Positions 36,114 through 44,427 of a DNA stretch of 64,000 bases are shown one piece after another (positions within the stretch are counted from its first letter, which is position 1; each line of letters starts with the position of its first letter). The stretch is from FEN-1297 sp963834015 (GTDB taxonomy: Bacteria; Bacteroidota; Ignavibacteria; Ignavibacteriales; Ignavibacteriaceae), in NCBI GenBank assembly GCA_963834015.1, contig CAWIAG010000003.1, positions 930,001-994,000 on the forward strand, written 5' to 3'. Below the pieces are notes generated by a model, which had not been told where the DNA came from, ran no database searches, and was given only the letters and a program-made list of their open reading frames with translations. A program made the translations under genes and the position numbers.

Positions 36114-36878
36114 ATGGAAAATATTGAAATAGATCCATTAAAAAGATTCTCCAATAGAGTAGATAATTACATCAAATATCGTCCATATTATCCGGATGGA
36201 ATAATGGACTTTTTTTTAACTGAATTAAAACTTAAAAAATCAGATATAATAGCAGATATAGGTTCCAGAACAGGTATTTTTACAGAATTTTTATTGAAAA
36301 AGAATTATAAAGTTTTCGCAATTGAACCGAACAATGATATGCGCGGAGCTGCAGAACGATTACTTAGCTGTTATAATAATTTCAAAAGCATTAGCGGTTC
36401 GGCTGAATCAACCGGGCTGGAAGCCGGCAGTATTGATATTATTACATCAGCGCAGGCATTCCACTGGTTCAATTTTGAAAAAACAAAGTTTGAATTCAAG
36501 CGTATAATTAAAAATGGGGGCTGGGTTGTATTAATCTGGAATACCAGGGAAATTAATTCAAATCCGTTTATGATTGAATATGAAAAACTTTTAATTAACT
36601 TTTCTATTGATTACGGCAGGATAAACCATTCTAATATAAACGAAAGCATTTTTCAAAGTTTCTTTAGCAAATATGAAGTAGCTGTCTTCCCAAATAAACA
36701 GAGTTTTAATTTTGAAGGATTAAAAGGCAGACTGCTTTCTTCATCGTATGCCCCTGTGGAAGATAGTCCCGGTTACATTCCGATGATGAATAATCTTACA
36801 AATATATTTTGGAAATATCAAATAAACGGGAAAGTAGACTTTATATATAAAACGGAAGTTTATTACGGGATATTATAA
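36114..36878 (+). CDS. class I SAM-dependent methyltransferase
   Basis: A 254-residue methyltransferase with the SAM-binding motif IADIGSRTGIFTEFLL (Ser where many have Gly), IEPN, and the SAQAFHWFNFEK stretch typical of the UbiE/Tam-like group. The C-terminal KTEVYYG motif is kept. Substrate not predictable. Its last six bases overlap the 3' end of the next gene on the opposite strand. Confidence 0.88.
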   Translation: MENIEIDPLKRFSNRVDNYIKYRPYYPDGIMDFFLTELKLKKSDIIADIGSRTGIFTEFLLKKNYKVFAIEPNNDMRGAAERLLSCYNNFKSISGSAESTGLEAGSIDIITSAQAFHWFNFEKTKFEFKRIIKNGGWVVLIWNTREINSNPFMIEYEKLLINFSIDYGRINHSNINESIFQSFFSKYEVAVFPNKQSFNFEGLKGRLLSSSYAPVEDSPGYIPMMNNLTNIFWKYQINGKVDFIYKTEVYYGIL

Positions 36879-37172
36879 AATCTTTTCTAACGGCATCTGG
36901 AATATTCTGATTTTATCATCATGTTTTATGATTTCATTATTTAGCTTAGTAACACCATTTATAAGTTCATTAAGTGCGTTTTCTTCCTGAAAGGCAATCA
37001 TCCGAACCAGATTATAACCGGGGTTTGCCCTTGTACCGAGATGTGCTTCTGAAAAATGTCCTTTCCCTTTAACGTTTTCCCATTCTGTAAAATAATCAAT
37101 TTTCAAATCCTCAAATAATTTGGTCATGCGATCTTCTAAAATATCGTGATAAACAATAAATAATATTTTCAT
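36873..37172 (-). CDS. PG0541-like small PII-type protein
   Basis: A 99-residue protein whose motif TEWENVKGKGHF and following HLGT match the PG0541 family of small ferredoxin-like or PII-like proteins. These usually sit beside RND-type efflux genes. No transporter gene is near, so the usual link is missing here. A ribosome-binding GGAGGTGTGA precedes the ATG. Confidence 0.7.
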   Translation of the reverse strand: MKILFIVYHDILEDRMTKLFEDLKIDYFTEWENVKGKGHFSEAHLGTRANPGYNLVRMIAFQEENALNELINGVTKLNNEIIKHDDKIRIFQMPLEKIL

Positions 37173-37409
37173 ATCACACCTCCGTAATACCTGTTTATTT
37201 CAGTAAATCGAACAAAATAAATGTATATAATATAATTATAATTAATTAAAGAAATTGAAATATATGGAGGATAATTTAAATTCGAATTGATCTAGGGATA
37301 ATTAACTGTATCTGTCCTTGGTCATAGGTAGAACGGTTTGCATCCTTTGCCACAAAGTAGCATGCCGGTTCAAAAATTATTATTTAATGAAGTTCAATCA
37401 ATTATTTTT

Positions 37410-38140
37410 TTAAAATAAATATACAGATCCTATTAGAATAGTGTTTTGATTATTTTTTGAATAATTCCCCAGATTATCTTCAAAAGATTATTGCTGTTTG
37501 CCCAATCTCCTCTGTACTCAAGACGGGTAACTAAACTGCCGCAGAATTTATATTCATAAGTAAGTGTAAATTCTTTAAGTTGCTAGACTGTCCCGGTAGT
37601 AAATCTATTTTGGTCATAATAATAATCGACTCTGGCTCCTATCGCTGAAACACTGCTAAGAGAATACTTGCCTGCTAATACAGGGCCTTTCCATACTGCA
37701 AAACCTATAGGCTGTCGGATTCCTAACCATAATCTGAAAAGAGTGTTACGAATAAAGCATCCGGTGCCTGGAGATTGACAATAAAATTAAACACGTACCT
37801 CTTATTAGTAGCTTCAAGTTCTTCTGCGCCCCCAATAAAATTCTCTATAAATGAAAATACATACGAAGGCGTCCATGCTATTTCCGCCCTTAATGTTTTA
37901 TCAGAGTTATTATCAATTGTATCATTCCAGCCGTTCTAAATATAAAGTGTGGCACTGAATTCCGGGTTTAATGTATATGCTTTCGAAGCCCCTATATGCC
38001 AAAGCGGAAGGCATAAGTATATAAGAATGAACGGCTATAATTAATTTTCGAGATTGACTCAATAGATTCACTCCCCATATGAGTTAACATTTTAGCGGTA
38101 TTTATTGTAAGTCCACTTCCCACCGGAATAGATTTGGATC
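37410..38140 (-). pseudogene. decayed BBP2/OmpL-like beta-barrel porin
   Basis: The minus strand here translates piecewise into a porin of the BBP2 (OmpL-like) type. Pieces include PVGSGLTIN, KMLTHMGSESIESI, LNPEFSATLYI, IENFIGGAEE, WKGPVLAGKYSL, EFTLTYEYKF and VTRLEYRGDW, with a final barrel strand ending in YLF. Nonsense codons follow ATLYI (expected Tyr) and TGTV, and several frame changes occur. The N-terminal 80 or so residues and signal peptide are absent. Unlike other broken genes here, the substitutions show real decay. It lies next to two phosphoesterase genes. Confidence 0.75.
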
Positions 38141-38172
38141 AACTTATCAAATAATTCCTCTGAACAATATCT

Positions 38173-40613
38173 CTAGTCATCATCCTTTTTCGTCTCTTGC
38201 ACTCTTACAAAAGCGCTATGAACAGTTGCAGGCATCGGTATATTTTCCCCTTTTATGTCTTTCCATAAAATTTCATTGAACTCATCTTCCGGTACAGCAT
38301 CCTCTTTAGCAAAATTAAGGCGGCTGCTTTTATCTGCTCCATAAGCATTCGCCATATTTCTTTGGTTTAAATCTATTTCAGGTTCAATAACTTTAAAGGA
38401 TTTACATTAAGGCTGTCTGTAATCGAATATAAAATAGAGTTTGCTGCCAGGTCAAACTGAGTCATGGGCGGCAAACCCAAAATTAATTCTATCGTTTTCA
38501 AGACACTTGAAGTGGAATACATTGTATGATCTACGAAATGACGTTTAATATATGGGCTTATAACAAGCAATGTTGACCTGTGTGCATCAACATGATCAAA
38601 TCCGTTTTGTGCGTCATCTTCCAAAATAAAAATAATAGAGTTTTCCCAGTATTTACTACTGGATATTTTTTGTACAACAAGTCCAACTGCATAATCATTG
38701 CCCGCCACATAAGCCTGTGGAGTTAAAGCGCCTTTCTTTGTTCCCGCTGTATGGTCATTCGGTAGACGCATTATGCTGAAATCAGGCAGAGAGTCTCCGG
38801 TCGCGTATGCATCAAATTCTTTTTCCCATTGTTCATAACGGTAGATATCGCTAATGTTCAAATCCCATCCGGGATATATATGGCTTGTGAATACATCTAA
38901 ATCTGTGTCCGCACCAACATATTTTGTAGTATTGTTTGATAATACTTCATCTGTAAATTCACCATAGTTCCTCATACTCAGATGATGATTTACAACATTA
39001 TTCCAGATATATCCCGAAGAGGGCGCATCAATAGGAGAACCGCCTTCAAAATTATACTGTTGTCCTCTCCTGCTGTAATTATTAGGATAAAGTTTTTCAA
39101 CGTAATCCGTAGCATAGGCTGCGGTAGACCAGTTATGCCCGCTTGCACTTACTTCGGCATCGTCATAAAAATTATCGTAGAGAGTAAATTCTTCGGTGAG
39201 TTTATGCTGGTTTGGTGTAACTTTTCTTGGGAAAAAACATAATGTACTGTCCCCGTTCCCTTCCGCTAAGTCGCCAAACACCTGATCGTAAGTTCTATTT
39301 TCCTTTATAATATAAAAAATGTGTTTAATTTTATTGCTTCTGATTAAATTGAGTTTATCCGGGATTACTTTTGGGAAGCCGGCTAAATTCTTTTCTTTTG
39401 AAATGTATGGAGTATTTGAATAAACCTGTTCACTGAACTTTGCGAGGGCTTTTTTCGAAGGAAATTTTATAACTGATACTGTTCCTTGAAATAAAGTTCC
39501 TATATACTTTTTATTTGAATTGGGAAGCGAGCTAAGGCCCTTTCCGTTTGCCACTAATATTTCTTTTGACTGTGTAATAAATCTCACTGCAGTTGGATAC
39601 CAGCCCACTGGAATAAAACCCAGACTTTTTGAATTATTTTTTTTTGTAATATTAAACAAAGCTATGCAGTTATTATTTGCATTTGCCACGATTAAAACAG
39701 ATTCGTCCTTATTAAAGCAGAGAGCATTCGGTGTACTGCCGGGAGGTGCATCTACACTTAAAGAAGAGTTTAATTTTTCTATCTCTTTCTTTAACCCGAG
39801 GTCAATAACAGAAGTAGTATTATTGTTAGCATCAGCAACAAACAAACGTGAATTATCACTTGTAATTATAATCTGGCACGGGTGGTCGCCTGTTTTTATT
39901 TTATTTGTAACTGTAAAATCATATAAATTAATTTCTTCAATTTCAGATTTTCCCCAAATAGAAACATAAGCAAAAGTGCCGGCGGAATTTACTTTTACAT
40001 CGTAACATTCACCTTCTAATTTGATCGTTTTCAAAACATTTTGTGATCTTAAATCATATACATAAAGAGATTTTGACTCTTTAGAAGCTGCCAGCAGTAA
40101 ATTCTTACCCTTAACAAAATCAATCCCAGTAATTGAAATATTTTCCTTAGGGAATTTCTCCCCTATAATTATGGAATCTTTTAGTAAAAGCCTTCCTGAG
40201 TTAAAATTATAAATATAAATAAGGTTGTTATTTCCACCGGAAACAAATAATCTTGAACTGTTATCATTAAACACCAATCCGTACCACGCATTGGTTAGGA
40301 TAACTCTCTGAACTTCTTTAATATTTTTTAAGTCAATTACCGATAAAGAGTTCTCCCCCATCCCGCTGTTTGTTGTTACGGCATATCTTCCGTTATTCGT
40401 TACAGAAATATTAAGCGGCAGCGGCCCTGTGCCGATCTGTTTTCCCGCTGGCGTAAGTTTCCAGCCATTATGCAGCAGTGTATAATTTTTATATTTGCCG
40501 GGAAGTATGCTGTCTTGCGCAAATATATATGAAGAAGAAAAACTCAAAAAAAAGAGGAAACAAAAAAGTAATATTCCGAATTTTTCATTGCATTTAATAA
40601 AAGCGGATTTCAT
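38173..40613 (-). pseudogene. YVTN-propeller phosphoesterase, one apparent frameshift
   Basis: With one base restored this is an 813-codon secreted enzyme. It has a signal peptide (about 1-32), a seven-bladed YVTN-like beta-propeller (about 60-390) and a phosphoesterase domain of the phospholipase C/acid phosphatase type (IFYIIKENRTYDQVFGDL, HNWSTAAYATDY, EDDAQNGFDHVDAHRS). The frame breaks in the TTT run at 38393-38397 (minus strand). Adding one T gives NPFKVIEPEIDL and joins the family's C-terminal stretch (FAKEDAVPEDEFNEILW and IKGENIPMP). The protein is otherwise intact and probably functional. It likely hydrolyses phosphate esters in the periplasm. Confidence 0.82.
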
Positions 40614-40712
40614 ATTTTATCTCTTAATCGATTAACTTTTAGATAGTACTTTCAATGTTTGTACATTTAATCAGGGCTCAGGAAAACCTAGTATGTTTAC
40701 AGTGATTGAGCT

Positions 40713-40724
40713 GGGGCATGCCCC
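40713..40724. repeat. 12-base palindrome GGGGCATGCCCC
   Basis: A perfect 12-base palindrome stands in the spacer between two phosphoesterase genes, without a downstream T-run. It could be an operator or part of a weak hairpin. Confidence 0.35.
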
Positions 40725-40764
40725 GGTTTTACAGTACGACAAAACCTCGAAGATTTTTTAAACA

Positions 40765-41742
40765 CTAATCAAATATATCTCTGATAATATAATCATTTTT
40801 GATCCCAAACTTTAGGGCATTTTCCTGTTGTTTACCGGATCTGGGTAAACCATACATCATCTCAAGGGTTCTCAATATATTAATGTGTGTTACTCCCTTT
40901 CCTTCGGGATAATCACCGGGCTTAATATGGGCCCCGGTAATGATTGTCGGAATTCTATTTTTTATATCGTTATTTGAGCTCGCCGGATCAGTCATACCGT
41001 GATATTTACTTTTATCGTCATTTTCATCAAAAGTAATAATAAGAATACTATTATGAGTTTTAGCCCATTGATAATAACCATCTAAGTTTTCCTTTAGCCA
41101 GGTATCGCCGTCAGTTACACTTTTAGGAGGTTTACCATCGTGCATTTCATGTATTTGATTAGGGATTACAAAAGAAACTGTTGGAAGTTTACTGTAATCG
41201 GTTGGAAATTGCTTATATTGAAGATTAACCGATGTTTCTTCAGTGTTCCCTTGTGGAATATTTCCAAAACTTATCCAAGGAACATGCTTTCGGGCATAAT
41301 GCCCGGATTTAGATACTGTATCACCAATTGCAGGCAGATCTTCAGAATAACCTTTGAATGTGTAACCCTTTTTTAAAAGCTGCTGCATAAGGTTGCTTGA
41401 TTGGAATGGATAACTTTTATCATTGTCTGCGTTTGCAATACCATCGTTAAAACCTACATTTTGATTACTTCCGCAAATTAACCAAAAATAATTGCCCTCA
41501 CTTGCATGTTCTTCTGCATACATTTGTGTTAGATTTGCACCCTCTTTTTTCAACACATTATTTATATATGGTGCGGCATCATTATCTATAACCTCATCAT
41601 AATCCTTATTCTCCTCCATTACTATAACAATGTGATCATATCTATGTAGTTTGAGGGATTTTTTTTTAGATTGGGCCGGAAGAGTTCCGGAATTTAATAA
41701 ACTTATTATTAAAACAATTATCAGGGCTGATAGTTTATTCAT
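40765..41742 (-). CDS. secreted phosphoesterase (acid phosphatase-like)
   Basis: A 325-residue protein with a signal peptide (1-24, ending LPAQ) and the phosphoesterase family start HRYDHIVIVMEENKDYDEV, matching the enzymes of the phospholipase C/AcpA group. Metal-binding stretches LIITFDENDD and HINILRTLEMMYGL are present. It is much shorter than its neighbour because it has no propeller. It probably releases phosphate or polar head groups outside the cytoplasm. Confidence 0.85.
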   Translation of the reverse strand: MNKLSALIIVLIISLLNSGTLPAQSKKKSLKLHRYDHIVIVMEENKDYDEVIDNDAAPYINNVLKKEGANLTQMYAEEHASEGNYFWLICGSNQNVGFNDGIANADNDKSYPFQSSNLMQQLLKKGYTFKGYSEDLPAIGDTVSKSGHYARKHVPWISFGNIPQGNTEETSVNLQYKQFPTDYSKLPTVSFVIPNQIHEMHDGKPPKSVTDGDTWLKENLDGYYQWAKTHNSILIITFDENDDKSKYHGMTDPASSNNDIKNRIPTIITGAHIKPGDYPEGKGVTHINILRTLEMMYGLPRSGKQQENALKFGIKNDYIIRDIFD

Positions 41743-41849
41743 AATAACTTTCTAAAATAAATTATTAATAATATCGTGTTAACAATTAATTTATGAAGAT
41801 TAATGTTTAAAGTTAATACTTTAACTATTATTAATTTATTAAGAATAAA

Positions 41850-43274
41850 CTATTTATTCTCTGAGGATAAAAAATCATTTATAGCTGCTGCAGCTTTTCT
41901 ACCCGCTCCCATTGCAAGTATTACTGTGGCGCCTCCTGTAACTATATCACCTCCTGCAAAAACACCTTTTTTAGACGTCTTCATTGTTATTTCATCAACA
42001 ATTATATTACCCCACTTTGTGTACTGCAGGTCAGGAGTGGTTTTCTGGATTATTGGATTTGAACCGTTGCCGATGGCAATAACTGCCATATCAATTTTTA
42101 GTTCATATTCGGATCCAATTATCGGTACCGGTCTGCGTCTGCCCGAAGAATCCGGTTCGCCAAGTTCCATTTTTTGAAGACTGACCCCGGTGAGCCAGCC
42201 TGCTTTATTACCAATAAATTCTAATGGATTTGCAAGAAACATAAACTGTATTCCCTCATCCTTTGCGTGATGAATTTCTTCTTTTCTCGCAGGCATTTCA
42301 ATATCAGAACGGCGGTAAATTATATAAGCGTTTTTTGCTCCCAGCCTTTTAGATGTTCTTACCGCATCCATTGCAGTATTACCGCCTCCGAATACTGCGA
42401 TATTTTTATCCCTGCAGTTGAAAACGGGCGTATCAAACTCCGGAAATTTATATGCTTTCATAAGGTTTACACGGGTTAAAAATTCATTTGCGGAATATAC
42501 CCCGTTTAAATTTTCACCCGGAATTTTTAAAAAGTAAGGCAAACCGGCGCCGACCGCAATAAAAGCTGCATCGTATCCGTCTTGCATAAGCTCGTCAATA
42601 GTATCGGTAAAACCGATGACTGCATTAGTCCGGAATTCTACACCCATTTTCCTTAAAGATTCAACCTCAATTTTAACAATATCTTTAGGTAATCGAAATT
42701 CCGGGATGCCATATAGCAGCACTCCGCCAATCTCATGAAGCGCTTCAAATACGGTAACATCATGCCCCATTTGAATTAAATCCCCTGCACAGCTTAGCCC
42801 TGCCGGACCGCTGCCTATAACAGCAACTTTTTTACCGCTCTTTGTCATTTGTACAGGATTTTTTGAACTGTTATGTTCTCTTTCAAAATCGGCAACAAAT
42901 CTCTCAAGCCTCCCTATAGCAACCGGTTCATTTTTTTTGCCGACAATACATTTTGCTTCGCACTGTTCTTCCTGCGGGCAAACTCTGCCGCAAACAGCAG
43001 GAAGCATATTATCCTCTTTTATTTTTGCGGCTGCTCCTAAATAATCACCTTCGGCAACAAGCCCTATGAAATCTTTAATATTAACGCTGACCGGGCAGCC
43101 TTCAACACAAGTGGGCTTAGGGCATTGTATGCATCGGAGGGCTTCAAGTTTTGCAAGTTCTTCTGTATAGCCTAAATTAACTTCTAAAAAATTCGCACTT
43201 CTTAATACACTATCCTGCTCAGGCATATTCTGGCGCGGTATTTTCATCTTATCTTTGTTGGAAATTTTATCCAA
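41850..43274 (-). CDS. nfnB: NfnB / glutamate-synthase-small-subunit-like flavoprotein
   Basis: A 474-residue FAD/NAD(P)-binding protein of the GltD family. An N-terminal part holds two cysteine groups for [4Fe-4S] clusters (CIQCPKPTCVEGCP and CGRVCPQEEQCEAKC), followed by FAD motif VIGSGPAGLSCAG and NADP motif VFGGGNTAMDAVRT. Next to nfnA, it fits the large subunit of NADH-dependent ferredoxin:NADP oxidoreductase. A TTG start at 43274 is supported by GGAG six bases upstream. A glutamate synthase role is unlikely because no large subunit is near. Confidence 0.88.
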   Translation of the reverse strand: MDKISNKDKMKIPRQNMPEQDSVLRSANFLEVNLGYTEELAKLEALRCIQCPKPTCVEGCPVSVNIKDFIGLVAEGDYLGAAAKIKEDNMLPAVCGRVCPQEEQCEAKCIVGKKNEPVAIGRLERFVADFEREHNSSKNPVQMTKSGKKVAVIGSGPAGLSCAGDLIQMGHDVTVFEALHEIGGVLLYGIPEFRLPKDIVKIEVESLRKMGVEFRTNAVIGFTDTIDELMQDGYDAAFIAVGAGLPYFLKIPGENLNGVYSANEFLTRVNLMKAYKFPEFDTPVFNCRDKNIAVFGGGNTAMDAVRTSKRLGAKNAYIIYRRSDIEMPARKEEIHHAKDEGIQFMFLANPLEFIGNKAGWLTGVSLQKMELGEPDSSGRRRPVPIIGSEYELKIDMAVIAIGNGSNPIIQKTTPDLQYTKWGNIIVDEITMKTSKKGVFAGGDIVTGGATVILAMGAGRKAAAAINDFLSSENK

Positions 43275-43368
43275 GTACGTCTCCGGTTATATTAGACATT
43301 AACTTAATAAATTCTACAGTATTTTAATAAATATAATTACTTATTTAAATTATGTAAATTATATTTAA

Positions 43369-43533
43369 AGTAGCCCCGACATTTATGCCGGGGATTGCAA
43401 TTACAAAATTTATCCGGCTTTAGCCAAAATGATTTGATAATTTTGGATAAAGGCAATAAAGTCCGAGCTTCATTATTCCCCGGGTTAATACTCGGGGCTG
43501 CTTAATCAATGTTTTAATATTTGCTAATTTCAG
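43369..43533 (-). repeat. dispersed 3'-end repeat region, copy B
   Basis: A structured spacer between nfnA and nfnB. AGTAGCCCCG at 43369-43378 pairs with CGGGGCTGCTT near 43493-43503, and CCCCG/CGGGG and CCAAAA/TTTTGG helices lie within. The part 43450-43533 is homologous to 24187-24279 and likewise abuts the upstream gene's stop codon. Confidence 0.6.
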
Positions 43534-44409
43534 TTACTTACTTTCATCCAATTCGTTATCAGCATTATTCACAACTTCTGCTTCCGAATGGCACTTGTAA
43601 TTTTTCAATGCTGTTTCTTCATCACTTCTGTAAGTCCTGTTTCTTCGTTCAAGAAGTTCAAAATCAACTTTTTGAGCATCAAATTCCGGCCCGTCTACAC
43701 AAACGAAAACAGTTTTATTATCAACAGTAGCCCTGCAGCCGCCGCACATACCGGTTCCGTCTACCATAATTGGATTTAAGCTGACAACAGTTTTAATCTT
43801 TTGTTTGCGGGTTACTTCGGCTACCGCTTTCATCATTGGTATAGGGCCTATTGCAAGCACAAAATCTATCTGCCGCTTTGCCTCTATTAATTCTTTTAAT
43901 TTGTCCGTAACAAATCCATGGTAACCGTAGCTTCCGTCATCTGTAGTTATAAAAACTTCGTCGCATACGTCTTTCATTTCATTTTCAAGTATCACATAAT
44001 CTTTTGATCTGCCTCCTACGATAGAAATCGTGTAATTGCCGGCCTCCTTCAAAGCTACCGCAGTAGGATAAGCTATTGCAGTGCCCACACCACCCCCGAT
44101 ACTTACCGCTACACCAAATTTTTCAATGTGTGAAGGTTTACCAAGAGGACCTACTACATCCAATATAAAGTCGCCGGTTTTAAATTCATTTAAACGCTGT
44201 GTAGTTTTTCCAGTTCCTTGTACAATTATTGTTATCGAGCCATCATATATATTTGAATCTGCAATAGTAAGCGGGACTCTTTCTCCGCTTTCGTCTGTAC
44301 GGATAATGACGAATTGTCCCGCTTTCCTTTTTTTAGCAATTTTAGGAGCTTCAATTCTAAATCTTTTAATATTCGGTGCAATAAATTCTGCATTAATAAT
44401 TCTATACAT
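43534..44409 (-). CDS. nfnA: NfnA / dihydroorotate-dehydrogenase-electron-transfer-like subunit
   Basis: A 291-residue ferredoxin-reductase-fold flavoprotein. It has the FAD-binding RVPLTIADS, NAD-binding SIGGGVGTAIAYP and a C-terminal [2Fe-2S] motif GMCGGCRATVDNKTVFVC. It matches the small subunit of Nfn, earlier called sulfide dehydrogenase beta. Together with NfnB it would bifurcate electrons between NAD(H), NADP(H) and ferredoxin. The maeB stop lies 18 bases upstream of this gene's start. Confidence 0.9.
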   Translation of the reverse strand: MYRIINAEFIAPNIKRFRIEAPKIAKKRKAGQFVIIRTDESGERVPLTIADSNIYDGSITIIVQGTGKTTQRLNEFKTGDFILDVVGPLGKPSHIEKFGVAVSIGGGVGTAIAYPTAVALKEAGNYTISIVGGRSKDYVILENEMKDVCDEVFITTDDGSYGYHGFVTDKLKELIEAKRQIDFVLAIGPIPMMKAVAEVTRKQKIKTVVSLNPIMVDGTGMCGGCRATVDNKTVFVCVDGPEFDAQKVDFELLERRNRTYRSDEETALKNYKCHSEAEVVNNADNELDESK

Positions 44410-44427
44410 ACTTATACTCTTAGCAGC

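Noticed and set aside
38173..38355. Separate small gene MANAYGADKSS..
   Set aside because: It is the C-terminal part of the propeller phosphoesterase in another frame, as shown by the family motif NEILW and by a one-base repair.
41850..43274. Glutamate synthase small subunit
   Set aside because: No glutamate synthase large subunit is near, and the adjacent NfnA gene explains the GltD-like fold.
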